64,000 bases of DNA, taken from Nannocystis punicea. GTDB taxonomy: Bacteria > Myxococcota_A > Polyangia > Nannocystales > Nannocystaceae. Both the position numbers and the translations under genes were made by a program. The notes under the pieces are model-generated. The model saw only the letters and a program-made list of their open reading frames with translations. It was not told where the DNA came from and did no database searches. Where the stretch lies: NCBI RefSeq assembly GCF_026965555.1, contig NZ_CP114040.1, positions 11,486,001-11,550,000 on the forward strand, in the 5' to 3' direction. Shown here piece after piece: positions 18,374 through 27,014 of the stretch (its first letter is position 1; every line of letters starts with the position of its first letter).

Positions 18374-19972
18374 TCAGCCCTCCTTCGCGGCGGCGGCGGC
18401 GTCCGCCGGCTTGTCCGTGGCTGCGGGCTTCTTCGGCTTCGGCGCCGGCTTGGCCCCCGCGTCTCCCGCGGCGTCCGCGGGCGGCTTCTTCTTGGCAGAA
18501 GCGGCGGCGTCCGCCGAGCTGGCCTCGGGGGCAGGTTTCTTCGCACCTGTCCCATCGGGCTTGGCCGAAGCGCCAGGTCCCTTGGGACCTGTCCCTTCGG
18601 GCGGACCCGGCGGCGGCGCGGCCGGCTTGGTGAGGATCTCGGCGTGCGGCTTGACCAGCCACTGGTTGGCCACTTCGCGCACGCGCTGCGGCGTGACCGC
18701 GCGCAGGCGCTGCAGGTAGGTGTTGGCGTAGCCGGGGTCGCGGGCGTAGTGGTTGAAGTACTGCAGCCGCTCGACGCGGCCCATCACGTCCTCGAGGCCC
18801 CACACGAACGACGACTCGGTGCCGACGACGACGCGCTTGAGCTCGGCGTCGCTGACCGGCTCACGGAGGATCCGCTCGAGCTCGCGGCGGATCGTCAGCT
18901 CGGCCTTGACCGGGTCCTGGCCGGGCTTGAGGTCGACGATCACGTGGAACGTGCCCGAGTGGCCGGCGCCGCCCTGGTAGGCCGACACCGACTGGGCGCT
19001 CTTGTCCTCGAGCACCAGCGCCTTGTACAGGCGGCCCCAGCCGGGCGAGCCGAGCACGTCGGCCAGCACCTCGAGCTCGATGTCGCCGCCGCCGAGGCGG
19101 GGCGGGCTGTGCCACGCGTAGTGGATGCGGTAGAGGCGGGCGAACGGGTCGTCGAGCTCGCGGCGGACCGTCTGCGTCAGCGCCGGCGCGCCGATCTGCT
19201 GGTGGGCCGGCTGCGGCAGGGTCGGGAAGCTGCCGAACCACTTCTGCACCAGCGCCTTGGCCTGCTCCGGCTCGAAGTCGCCGGCGATCGTCAGGGTCGC
19301 GTTGCTCGGCACGTACCACTTGCGGAAGAAGCCCTGCACGTCGGCGACGCTGGCGGCCTCGAGGTCCTCGTGGCGGCCGATCGTCAGATAGCGGTACGGG
19401 TGGCCTTCGGGGTACAGCGCCTCGGCGACGGCGAAGCGCTCGCGGCCGTAGGGCACGTTGTCGTAGCGCTGGCGCCGCTCGTTGCGGACCACGTCGCGCT
19501 GGTTGGCGAGGCTCTTCTCGTCGAGCAGGTCGAGCATGTAGCCCATGCGATCCGACTCGAGCCACAGCGCCGTCTCGAGCTGGTGGCTGGGCACCACCTC
19601 GAAGTAATTGGTGCGATCCGAATTGGTGGTACCGTTGATTCCGGTGCCGCCGATCTCCTGCAGGATCTTGAAGTGCACGTCGTTGCCGATGTGCTTGGCG
19701 CCCTGGAACATCATGTGTTCGAACAGGTGGGCAAAGCCGCTCTTGCCGGGCGTCTCGTCGCCGCTGCCGACGTGGTACCAGAAATTGGTGACCACCAGCG
19801 GCGCGGCCGAGTCGCGGTGCAAGATCACCTCGAGGCCGTTGGGCAGGACGTAGCGTTCGTAGGGGATGTCGACCCCTGGCGAGTCCGCAGCGGGCTTCGC
19901 GGGCGCCGCCTGGACGGGAGCCGCCGCGCCCAGAAGCAGCGCGAGGGGCAAGAGCAGGTGCCGTGTGGCCAT
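18374..19972 (-). CDS. M16-family zinc peptidase, catalytic subunit
   Basis: 532 residues from the ATG at 19972, which has GAGGAG eight bases upstream. The signal peptide ends near VQAAPA. The inverted zinc motif HLFEH is at residues 82-86, with the expected downstream ERRQRYDN segment near 155. The second M16 domain spans about 230-440. The C-terminal 80 residues are an Ala/Lys/Pro-rich tail interrupted by palindrome-encoded EGTGPKGP and DGTGAKKP tracts. With the next gene it forms the usual bacterial M16B pair, a periplasmic peptidase that degrades short peptides or signal-peptide fragments. The two stop/start sites are separated by one base. Confidence 0.9.
   Translation of the reverse strand: MATRHLLLPLALLLGAAAPVQAAPAKPAADSPGVDIPYERYVLPNGLEVILHRDSAAPLVVTNFWYHVGSGDETPGKSGFAHLFEHMMFQGAKHIGNDVHFKILQEIGGTGINGTTNSDRTNYFEVVPSHQLETALWLESDRMGYMLDLLDEKSLANQRDVVRNERRQRYDNVPYGRERFAVAEALYPEGHPYRYLTIGRHEDLEAASVADVQGFFRKWYVPSNATLTIAGDFEPEQAKALVQKWFGSFPTLPQPAHQQIGAPALTQTVRRELDDPFARLYRIHYAWHSPPRLGGGDIELEVLADVLGSPGWGRLYKALVLEDKSAQSVSAYQGGAGHSGTFHVIVDLKPGQDPVKAELTIRRELERILREPVSDAELKRVVVGTESSFVWGLEDVMGRVERLQYFNHYARDPGYANTYLQRLRAVTPQRVREVANQWLVKPHAEILTKPAAPPPGPPEGTGPKGPGASAKPDGTGAKKPAPEASSADAAASAKKKPPADAAGDAGAKPAPKPKKPAATDKPADAAAAAKEG
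18574..18591 (-). repeat. In-frame palindrome in the M16 peptidase tail
   Basis: CAGGTCCCTTGGGACCTG has perfect 8-base arms. It and two nearby degenerate copies (ACCTGTCCCATCGGG at 18545 and TGTCCCTTCGGGCGGA from 18590) are translated as Gly-Thr-Gly tracts in the low-complexity tail. Confidence 0.65.
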
Positions 19973-20218
19973 TGTTTCTCCTCGGATAGCTTTTCGCGCA
20001 TCGCTCGTCCGTCCGCAAGAGCAAACGCGGCTCACGGGCGCCGCGGCCGCGGCGACTTCCCTCCCGTCCGGACTGCGAAACCGGGGTCGCAGCGGCGCCC
20101 GGAGACGGCCCGAGGTCGCCGTCGAGATCGCGGCCGGAACGGGCGCCTCACCATTCGTACGTTGTTACGGCCGCGTGTCGGACTCGGGCCGCGGGTCCGT
20201 GCGTATGGTCGGTCGCCC

Positions 20219-20797
20219 ATGCGCCGTCGTTCCCTGCTCGCCGCCGCCTGCACTGCCCTCCTTCCCGTCCGCGTGCATGCGCGACCGCCCGAGGTCGACG
20301 TCGCGGCCAGCAACGCCGAGCTGCTCGCGCGCCTTCGCGCTCCCGGCGCCCCGCTGCGGGCATGGCAGTGGATCGTCGTGCATCACACCGCCGCCGAGTG
20401 GGCCACGCTCGCGGGCATCGACCGCTACCACCGCAAGCGCTTCGGCGACCCGCTCGGGGCCGAGTACCACTTCGTGATCAACAACGGCAAGAAGCGCCCG
20501 GCCGGGCTCGTGGAGGCCGCGCGCTGGCGGTATCAGGAGCCGGCGGCGCACCTGTTCAAGCCCGAGAACGCCCCGGCCTCGATCGCAGTGTGCCTGATCG
20601 GCAACTTCGAGGAGCGGCCGCTGCCCGCGCCGATGCTCGACGCCCTCGTCGACCTCACGGCCGCCCTCATGCGCGAGTGCTCGATCGCCGCCGAGCGCGT
20701 CAGCACCCACCGCGTCGTCGACGACAAGCTGACCCAGTGCCCGGGCAAGCACTTCCCGCGGGCCGAGTACCTGCGGCGGATCGGCGCAGAGACATGA
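20219..20797 (+). CDS. Peptidoglycan-recognition / N-acetylmuramoyl-L-alanine amidase domain protein
   Basis: 192 residues from the ATG at 20219, with a short signal peptide ending near VHA. The amidase_2/PGRP fold is shown by VVHHTAAEW (about 53-61, first zinc His), EYHFVINNG (about 82-90) and THRVVDDKLTQCPGKHFP near the C-terminus (second His and zinc Cys). These are the zinc ligands of the T7 lysozyme family. It should cleave the amide bond between muramic acid and the stem peptide in the periplasm, for wall recycling or prey lysis. It is divergent from the M16 pair. A palindrome copy (GACATGACCC..GGACATGTC) spans the stop codon. Confidence 0.85.
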   Translation: MRRRSLLAAACTALLPVRVHARPPEVDVAASNAELLARLRAPGAPLRAWQWIVVHHTAAEWATLAGIDRYHRKRFGDPLGAEYHFVINNGKKRPAGLVEAARWRYQEPAAHLFKPENAPASIAVCLIGNFEERPLPAPMLDALVDLTAALMRECSIAAERVSTHRVVDDKLTQCPGKHFPRAEYLRRIGAET

Positions 20798-20852
20798 CCC
20801 TTAGGACATGTCATGGGCGCCGCGAGATCGCCGCGTGTTATAGTCCCGCGCC

Positions 20853-22265
20853 ATGCTCGAGTCGCTCCGTACCGCCCTCGTCCGCGCCAAGGGCCGCGCC
20901 GCCATTCGCATGACCGGCGGGGCGCGGCGGCCCGGGGAGCCGCCGATCGTCCGCCCACGCCTGCCCTTCCTCGGCCACGCGCTCGCGATGGGGCGCGACC
21001 TGACCGCCCTCCTGCGCGAGTGTCAGCGCGAGCACGGCGATGTCTTCACCTTGCTGGTGGCGGGTCGGCGGATGCACTTCGTCTGCGACCCGCACAGCTA
21101 TCCGCACGTGCTCAAGGCCCAGGACAACCTGACCTTCCACGAGATCGGCCAGGAGATCGGCACGCGCGCGTTCGGCTATTTCGAGCCGCCGCCGGGCCCC
21201 GACTACGACGAGCTCGAGCGCTATTACCACGACCACCTCAAGAACGCCGCGCTCGGCCCGCTGACCTCGCGCATGGAGGAGCGGCTGCGGGTCGCGTTCG
21301 ACCGCTTCGCCGGCGACGACTGGCAGGACGAGGGGCTGTTCGACTTCAGCGCCCGGGTGATCTTCGCCGCCGGCATGGAGACCCTGTACGGCGAGGGCAT
21401 CGCCGACGCCGCCGCGCTCCGCGACTTCCAGCGCACCGATCGATGGTTCCCGCTGCTGGCGGCCGGCGTCCCCGCGGGGGCGTTCCCCGGCCTGCTGCGG
21501 GCGCGGGAGCGGCTGCTCGCGCGCGTCGACCGGATGCGCCCCGACGCCAGCGCCTTCATCCGCGCGCGCGACCTCCTGCTGGCGAGGATGACCACGCCGC
21601 GCAATCGCCAGCACCTGCAGGTCGGGATCTTGTGGGCCTCGCAGGCCAACACCTTGCCGGCGGCCTTCTGGTCGCTGGCGCACCTGCTGTGCGACCCACA
21701 CGGCCGGGCCGCGGTGGTCGCCGAGGTCGAGGAGCGCGGCTTCGCCGACCTCAAGCGCCTGCCGAAGCTGTTCAGCAGCATCTGCGAGTCGCTGCGGCTG
21801 TGCAGCGAGTCGCTGACGATCCGCCTGGTCGGCCGCGACTGCGAGCTCGGCCTGGCCGACGGCCGCAGCATCGCCCTGCGAGCCGGCGACCGGGTCGCCC
21901 TGTGCCCCCAGCTGATGCACCGCGACCCGGAGATCTTCGCCGACCCCGAGCGCTTCCGCTTCGACCGCTTCCTGTCCGAGGGCGGCGGCCCGCGGCAATT
22001 CAGCAAACGCGGCCAGCGCCTGCCGATCCCGCTGATGCCCTACGGCGGCGGCGTCAGCATGTGCCCCGGGCGCTTCCTCGCCAACAACGAGGTCATGCAA
22101 TTCGCCGGCCTCGCCCTCACGCGCCTCGAGATCGAGCTGTCGGAGCCGAGCCTGCCGCCCCTCGACAAGACCCGCGCCGGCCTCGGCGTGCTCTCGCCGA
22201 CGCGCGACATCCGCTGCCGGATCCGCCGCCGCCCCGCGCGCACGGCCGTGAATGCTGCGAGCTGA
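20853..22265 (+). CDS. Cytochrome P450, CYP7-like
   Basis: 470 residues. The heme ligand is Cys404 in MPYGGGVSMCPGRFLA, the ExxR motif is E312-R315 (ESLR), and the PERF-like segment DPERFRFDRF precedes the heme loop. The I-helix reads WASQANTLPAAFW at 261-273, where soluble bacterial P450s normally have (A/G)GxET. That pattern is a hallmark of the animal CYP7/CYP8 sterol and oxysterol hydroxylases. There is no N-terminal membrane anchor of clear strength and no ferredoxin or reductase nearby. A sterol or long-chain substrate is an inference from the helix motif. It is convergent with a lipoprotein gene. Confidence 0.9.
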   Translation: MLESLRTALVRAKGRAAIRMTGGARRPGEPPIVRPRLPFLGHALAMGRDLTALLRECQREHGDVFTLLVAGRRMHFVCDPHSYPHVLKAQDNLTFHEIGQEIGTRAFGYFEPPPGPDYDELERYYHDHLKNAALGPLTSRMEERLRVAFDRFAGDDWQDEGLFDFSARVIFAAGMETLYGEGIADAAALRDFQRTDRWFPLLAAGVPAGAFPGLLRARERLLARVDRMRPDASAFIRARDLLLARMTTPRNRQHLQVGILWASQANTLPAAFWSLAHLLCDPHGRAAVVAEVEERGFADLKRLPKLFSSICESLRLCSESLTIRLVGRDCELGLADGRSIALRAGDRVALCPQLMHRDPEIFADPERFRFDRFLSEGGGPRQFSKRGQRLPIPLMPYGGGVSMCPGRFLANNEVMQFAGLALTRLEIELSEPSLPPLDKTRAGLGVLSPTRDIRCRIRRRPARTAVNAAS

Positions 22266-22283
22266 CCCTTCGGACATTCCATT

Positions 22284-22317
22284 AAAAAAGAGGATATGCC
22301 CGTTCGAGCATGTCCTC
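22284..22317 (-). terminator. Intrinsic terminator of the CX3C lipoprotein gene
   Basis: Read leftwards, GAGGACATGC..GCATATCCTC forms a stem with a small loop (22290-22317) immediately followed by TTTTTT (22284-22289). It begins 23 bases after the lipoprotein stop and 19 after the convergent P450 stop. Its arms contain the GGACATG core of the dispersed palindrome. Confidence 0.85.
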
Positions 22318-22339
22318 TCCGCCATCTCGTGAGATCGAC

Positions 22340-22927
22340 TCACGAGGCCGGCGCGCCCGCGACGGCCGACGGCGGGGGCGTCGCCTCGACGCGAGCGACC
22401 TGGGCGCAGTTGAGCTCGCAGGTGGCCTGGTCGGTGGCGCGGACGCCCTTGTCCACGTGGCAGAGCTTGACGCAGGCGTCGAGCTGCGTGAGCACCTCGG
22501 TCGACGGAGCGGCCGCCGACTGCGCCGCGGTCGTCTTGCAGGACTCGGCGCAGGCCTCGCGGTCGTGGCTGCCGCCGCAGCGGCCGAGACAGCCGGTGAC
22601 CTGGGCGATCGCGTCGTCGTCGGCGGCCTGGACCGCGCCGCGGGCCTCGGCGCCGTAGGCCGTCTCACAGTTGAGCCGGCAGGTCGTGCGGTCGGTCGGC
22701 GTGTTCACGCCGTCGCACGAGCCCAGGCAGTCCGACAGGCTGAAGAACGCGCTGGGGTCGCTGGCCTTCGCGACCGCGGCGGCGGTCTTCGGCGCGACCA
22801 CCACGGGCGCGGCGGCGGAGCGGTCCTTGACCGCCGCGACGGCGGCGATCTCCTTCTTGAGGAATTGCTGTTGATCGCAGCCGACGACGAGCGCGAGGAC
22901 GATGAGGATCTTGTTCGCGTGATGCAT
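22340..22927 (-). CDS. Lipoprotein with three twin-CX3C modules
   Basis: 195 residues from the ATG at 22927, with AAGGA upstream. The signal peptide ends in the lipobox LVVGC. After an Ala/Val-rich segment come three modules, each with two CxxxC pairs 8-14 residues apart: CLGSC...CRLNC, CLGRC...CAESC and CVKLC...CELNC. Twin CX3C motifs usually form a disulfide-stapled helical hairpin, as in small eukaryotic intermembrane-space proteins. Here the protein is predicted to be lipid-anchored in the oxidising periplasm. Function unknown. It is closed by a clear terminator. Confidence 0.75.
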   Translation of the reverse strand: MHHANKILIVLALVVGCDQQQFLKKEIAAVAAVKDRSAAAPVVVAPKTAAAVAKASDPSAFFSLSDCLGSCDGVNTPTDRTTCRLNCETAYGAEARGAVQAADDDAIAQVTGCLGRCGGSHDREACAESCKTTAAQSAAAPSTEVLTQLDACVKLCHVDKGVRATDQATCELNCAQVARVEATPPPSAVAGAPAS

Positions 22928-23410
22928 GACGTCCGTTCCTTTGAAGCCGTCCATCGACGGGGCTGATCAAACCCTGTGCGAGGCGGCCGGCGTCGACCCG
23001 CAGCCCCCGCGCAGCCCCACGCCGGCGATGAATCGCGCACGGCGAAATGATCACACCAGGGCGCCGCGCAAATTGCGCATTGACAATTGTCCCACCCTCC
23101 CACGAATCACAGCAGATCGTCCCTCCCCCCGGGAACGGCCGAGCCCGCCCGCGACGGCGCCGGACCCTGTCTCACAGCACATGCCCTGTTCGCCATGTCG
23201 ACAATGCCGGCAGACATTGCGCCGAGCCGCTCGCCGCCGGGCTGAGCCGCAGACGCGGACCTGGCCCGGGCCCGGCGCGCGGTTCCAGCCGCGGCCGAAC
23301 ATGAATGGATCGACACGTCGACCGGGGACTGCACCCATTCGCGCGGCTCGGCACACGTGGACCTGCGGTCCGGCTTGACGGGCCGCGAGGCCGCCGGAAA
23401 GATGTCCACC
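22928..23410. other. Divergent intergenic region
   Basis: About 480 bases between two divergently transcribed lipoprotein genes. A 10-bp palindrome GACAATTGTC lies at 23082-23091 within an AT-richer patch that also gives a perfect TTGACA (23080-23085), but no matching -10 is visible at 17 bases. No supported gene. Regulatory elements for both genes are expected here. Confidence 0.4.
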
Positions 23411-24598
23411 ATGGTGAGATCGAGCGTCTGGGGCCTGGCGGTTCTGTGGGTCGCGGCGTGCAGCGGCGGCGAGGCGCTCGACACCGGGAGCAACCCGTTC
23501 ACGACCATGCCGCCGGCCGCGTCGATGGCGACCACGGTCGAGAACACCAGCACCGGCGCGCCGACGACGGGCACCCCGACGACCTCGACCAGCGACGGCG
23601 GCAGCGACAGCGAGGCCGGCACCACCACCGACGGCGCCACCGACTCGACCACCGGCATGGCCACCGCCACCGCCACTGCGACCGCGACGATGGGCACCAC
23701 CGGCGAGCCCGACCCGGTGTGCGGCAACGGCATCATCGAGACCGGCGAGGCCTGCGACGACGGCAACCAGATCGACACCGACGCCTGTCGCAACAGCTGC
23801 GTCGCCGCGGCCTGCGGCGACGGCGTGGTGCAGATGGGCGCCGAGGCCTGCGACGACGGCAACCAGGTCGACGACGACGCCTGCAGCAACGCGTGCAAGG
23901 CGGGCGCCTGCGGCGACGGCGTGGTGCAGATGGGCGAGGCCTGTGACGACGGCAACATCGTCAACGAAGACGCCTGCCTCAACACCTGCGCGGTCGCCAA
24001 GTGCGGCGACAGCGTCGTCCAGGCCGGCATCGAGGTGTGCGACGGCGGCGGCGAGACCCCGCAGTGCAACGGCGACTGCACCGCGGCCGCCTGCGGCGAC
24101 GGCAAGGTCAACGCCGCCGCCGGCGAGCAGTGCGACGCCGCCGGCCAGACCGCCCAGTGCGACGACGACTGCACCACCGCCGCCTGCGGCGACGGCAAGA
24201 TCAACCCCGCCGCCGGCGAGGACTGCGACGACGGCAACGCCAACAACAACGACGGCTGCTCGTCGGTGTGCAAGATCGAGGTGTTCGCCCAGAAGTGCCA
24301 GCAGGGCAACGACCCCGGCACCGGCTCACCGTGGGTGGTGTGCGACGCCAACGCCAACTGGGCCTGGGTCTCCGCCAACAACCAGGGCAGCTTCCACCAC
24401 GAGCTGATCTGCCAGAACCTCGGCTACAGCGGGGTCGGCCAGATCGGCGGCACCTGCGGCGACGTGTGCGGCTACTGCCAGGGCGGCTCCAGCTGTCAGG
24501 CCAACGGCCAGCAGACCTTCGACGGCGGCGGCGCCTGCGGCAGCGACGGCCTCGGGCCGCTGCTGTGCGTCACGGTCCACTGGACGTGCGTGAAGTAG
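23411..24598 (+). CDS. Cysteine-rich repeat lipoprotein
   Basis: 395 residues from the ATG at 23411 (GGAAAG nine bases upstream); an ATG nine bases earlier is an alternative. The lipobox is WVAAC. A long Thr/Ala/Ser-rich linker (about 25-115) leads to seven CGDG..EACDDGN cysteine repeats. It ends in a distinct 100-residue Cys-rich domain (VVCDANANWAW, CQNLGYSG, CGYCQGGSSC, CVTVHWTC). It is probably surface exposed. The last domain is one I have no name for. Its 3' end overlaps the convergent oxidoreductase gene by 29 bp. Confidence 0.85.
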   Translation: MVRSSVWGLAVLWVAACSGGEALDTGSNPFTTMPPAASMATTVENTSTGAPTTGTPTTSTSDGGSDSEAGTTTDGATDSTTGMATATATATATMGTTGEPDPVCGNGIIETGEACDDGNQIDTDACRNSCVAAACGDGVVQMGAEACDDGNQVDDDACSNACKAGACGDGVVQMGEACDDGNIVNEDACLNTCAVAKCGDSVVQAGIEVCDGGGETPQCNGDCTAAACGDGKVNAAAGEQCDAAGQTAQCDDDCTTAACGDGKINPAAGEDCDDGNANNNDGCSSVCKIEVFAQKCQQGNDPGTGSPWVVCDANANWAWVSANNQGSFHHELICQNLGYSGVGQIGGTCGDVCGYCQGGSSCQANGQQTFDGGGACGSDGLGPLLCVTVHWTCVK

Positions 24599-26012
24599 AC
24601 GGCGAACCTGTCTTTGCGGACATCTGACTGCGGAGGTCGAGGAGCGCGGTGCGCAGGCCCTCCTCGATCACCGGGTGGTAGAACGGCAGGCGCAGCGCCT
24701 CCTCGACCGTCAGGCCGCTCTGGATCGCCCACGCCAACAGGTGCGCCAGGTGCTCGCCGGCGGGCGCCACCAGCTCGGCGCCGAGCAGCGCGCCGGTGGC
24801 CGGCGAGCCGTACACGCGCAGCAGGCCGTGGTTCTTGGCCATCACCCGCGCGCGGCCCTGGTCGCCGAAGTCGACCTGGCCGATCGAGCAGGTCGCCAGG
24901 TCGAGCGAGTCGTAGCGGCGGCCGACGAACGCCACCTGCGGGTCGGTGAACACGATCGCCAGCGGCGTGCGGCGCTCCCCCGGCAGCACCGCGGGGAACG
25001 CCGCCGCGTTGCGCCCGGCGATCTGGCCGTCGTCGATCGCCTCGTGCAGCAGCGGCCGCAGGCCCGACGCGTCGCCGGCGAGGAACACCGGCGCCTCCCC
25101 GCACTGCAGCGTCGCCGCGTCGAACTCGCGCGGCCGGCCCTTGTCGTCGAGCTCGACCCCCGCGCGCTCCAACTCGAGCCCCTGCAGCCGCGGCGCGCGG
25201 CCGGTCGCCGTCAGCACCATGGGCCATGTCCCTTCGGACACCTCGCCGTCCTCGCCGCGGAAGCGGACCCACACCCCGTCGGCCCGCGCCTCGGCCGCCT
25301 CGAGCGTCGACCGCGTGTGCAGCGTCAGCTCGCGCGCCAGCGCCGACTTGGCCGAGGCGAGCACCGCGGGGTCGCGGATCCCCGCGACCTTGGCGTCGGC
25401 GCACAGCACCGTCACGCGCGCGCCGAGGCGGGCCATCGCCTGCCCGAGCTCGACCCCGATCGGCCCCGCGCCGACCACCAGCAGGCGCTCGGGGATCGCC
25501 TCGAGCTCGAACACCCGGTCGGAGTCGATCACCCGCGGCGACTCGAGCCGCGCCAGCAGCGGCGGCGATCGCACCGCCGAGCCGACCGCCACCACCACCG
25601 CCTTGCGCGCCCTCACCCGCAGCGCGTCGCCGACCGCGAGCAGGTTGGGCTCGACGAAGCGAGCTCGACCGTCGAGCAAGAGCCCGCGCTCGCCGAGCGT
25701 GCGCGCCTCGGCCAGCAGGAAGCCGACGAAGCGGTCGCGCTCGCGGCGGACGCGGCCCATCACCTCGCCGGGGACCACCCGCGGCTCGCCCGCGTGCACG
25801 CCGAAGTGCCTGGCCTCGCGGACCGCGTGCGCCGCCTCCGCGGCGGCGATCAGCAGCTTCGAGGGCATGCAACCGACCCGCGCGCAGGTGGTCCCGAGCG
25901 GCCCCGAGTCGATCGCCACCGCGTGCGCCCCGGCCTTCTCGGCCGCCCGCCTGGCGTTGAGCCCCGCCGTCCCCGCGCCGATCACCGCGACATCGACCGT
26001 CTGCTCGCGCAT
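24570..26012 (-). CDS. FAD-dependent pyridine nucleotide-disulfide oxidoreductase
   Basis: 480 residues from the ATG at 26012. The FAD loop is VIGAGTAG at 9-16. The redox-active pair is C43/C48 in GTTCARVGC, and the NAD-binding loop VVGAGPIGVELG lies near 180. The C-terminal interface domain has FYHPVIEEGLRTAL in place of the usual HAHPT.SE, so His and Glu of the active-site dyad are kept. This matches the dihydrolipoyl dehydrogenase/mercuric reductase superfamily, but there is no adjacent pyruvate dehydrogenase gene, so the partner is unknown. A palindrome copy inside the gene (25227-25240) gives VSEGTW, and another at the end gives an MSAKTG tail. Confidence 0.85.
   Translation of the reverse strand: MREQTVDVAVIGAGTAGLNARRAAEKAGAHAVAIDSGPLGTTCARVGCMPSKLLIAAAEAAHAVREARHFGVHAGEPRVVPGEVMGRVRRERDRFVGFLLAEARTLGERGLLLDGRARFVEPNLLAVGDALRVRARKAVVVAVGSAVRSPPLLARLESPRVIDSDRVFELEAIPERLLVVGAGPIGVELGQAMARLGARVTVLCADAKVAGIRDPAVLASAKSALARELTLHTRSTLEAAEARADGVWVRFRGEDGEVSEGTWPMVLTATGRAPRLQGLELERAGVELDDKGRPREFDAATLQCGEAPVFLAGDASGLRPLLHEAIDDGQIAGRNAAAFPAVLPGERRTPLAIVFTDPQVAFVGRRYDSLDLATCSIGQVDFGDQGRARVMAKNHGLLRVYGSPATGALLGAELVAPAGEHLAHLLAWAIQSGLTVEEALRLPFYHPVIEEGLRTALLDLRSQMSAKTGSPSTSRTSSGP
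25227..25240 (-). repeat. In-frame palindrome in the oxidoreductase gene
   Basis: TGTCCCTTCGGACA lies in the NAD-domain coding region and is translated as part of EVSEGTW, in a surface-loop position between two predicted strands. Confidence 0.55.
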
Positions 26013-26070
26013 GCCGGAACTATAGCCAAATCCGGCCGGGTGGCGCGTCCGTGCGGATCCGCGCTTCCCG

Positions 26071-26880
26071 TCAGCCCGGGTGCGCCCCGCGGCCGCCCGC
26101 GCGCCTGACCTTTTGGACCTGCGTCTTCGGACCTGTCTCTTGCAGCAGGTCACTCAACGGACACAGGCCGAGCGCCGCCAGGTCGGCCGCGGCCGCGTCG
26201 GCCCAGCCGCTGTTGGCGATCGGCGACGCCGGGCTGGGGTGGAGGATCTTGCCGATCTTGGCCCGCGCGCCGACGACCTTCTGCGCCCGCTTCTCGGCCC
26301 ACGCGCCGATGCCGATGACCCACGTCGGCTCGAGCAGCTCGACCAGGCGCAGCAGGTGGCGGTCGCACGCGGCCTCGAGCGGCGCGCGCTGCTCGGCGGG
26401 CAGCTTGTCGGGCGTGAAATTCTTGCCGCCGGCCTCGATGAAGGTGAGCGGGCAGTAGTTGGCGACGTAGTGGCGGTTGAAGAACCGCTCGGCGGTGCCC
26501 CAGCGCTGGGGCACTGCGCCCCACAGGCGCGAGCCGCTGACCTCCGCGCGCGTGCACGCGAACCCCTGCACCGGCCGCTCCGGGTGCTCGCGGCCCGGTC
26601 GCGACACCGGCGCCTCGATCTTCAGGAAGTCGCGCACCGCCTTGACCTCGCCGAACGGCACCCCCGTCTGCGTCATCCCGAACGGCCCCGGGTTCATGCC
26701 GAGGAACACCACGTCCTTGCGCGCTCGCCCGTAGGCGGCGATGTACGCGGCGTGAGGCGCCCACGCGTAGTCGAGCGGGTGATACACGTGCGTGATGGGC
26801 TCGGAGAACGAGAGGCTGCGCACCTCGTCCGCGAGACGTCTGGCTGCGGCCTGCAGCTCGGCGGCGATCGTCGTCATCAT
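26071..26880 (-). CDS. SMUG1-family uracil-DNA glycosylase
   Basis: 269 residues from the ATG at 26880; neighbouring ATGs at 26877 and 26895 are alternatives. The active-site block GMNPGPFGMTQTGVPFGEV is nearly the same as in animal SMUG1, including the catalytic Asn. The C-terminal HPSPASPIANSGW carries the catalytic His loop. It removes uracil and oxidised pyrimidines from DNA. SMUG1 is rare in bacteria and patchy among Proteobacteria, Myxococcota and Planctomycetes. The last 25 residues form a non-conserved tail (ETGPKTQ...), partly encoded by a degenerate palindrome copy. It lies 58 bp upstream of the oxidoreductase gene on the same strand. Confidence 0.9.
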   Translation of the reverse strand: MMTTIAAELQAAARRLADEVRSLSFSEPITHVYHPLDYAWAPHAAYIAAYGRARKDVVFLGMNPGPFGMTQTGVPFGEVKAVRDFLKIEAPVSRPGREHPERPVQGFACTRAEVSGSRLWGAVPQRWGTAERFFNRHYVANYCPLTFIEAGGKNFTPDKLPAEQRAPLEAACDRHLLRLVELLEPTWVIGIGAWAEKRAQKVVGARAKIGKILHPSPASPIANSGWADAAAADLAALGLCPLSDLLQETGPKTQVQKVRRAGGRGAHPG

Positions 26881-27014
26881 GACATCGCCCGCCATACGCC
26901 GAAACGCAGGCTCGCAGCAAGGCCCGAGCAATCGCCGTTTTTGTATGCCCGCTCGCAAGACTTTCACTGCCGCGATCCTCGCGCGGAGGTCGACGCGACC
27001 GAAGTAATTGCTTG

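Noticed and set aside
18131..20218. Plus-strand frame preceding the amidase
   Set aside because: Only the part from the ATG at 20219 has a signal peptide and amidase motifs. The rest is antisense of the M16 genes.
23080..23108. TTGACA at 23080 as a sigma70 promoter for the lipoprotein at 23411
   Set aside because: No acceptable -10 at 15-19 bases, and 300 bp from the gene; recorded only as a palindrome in the intergenic entry.
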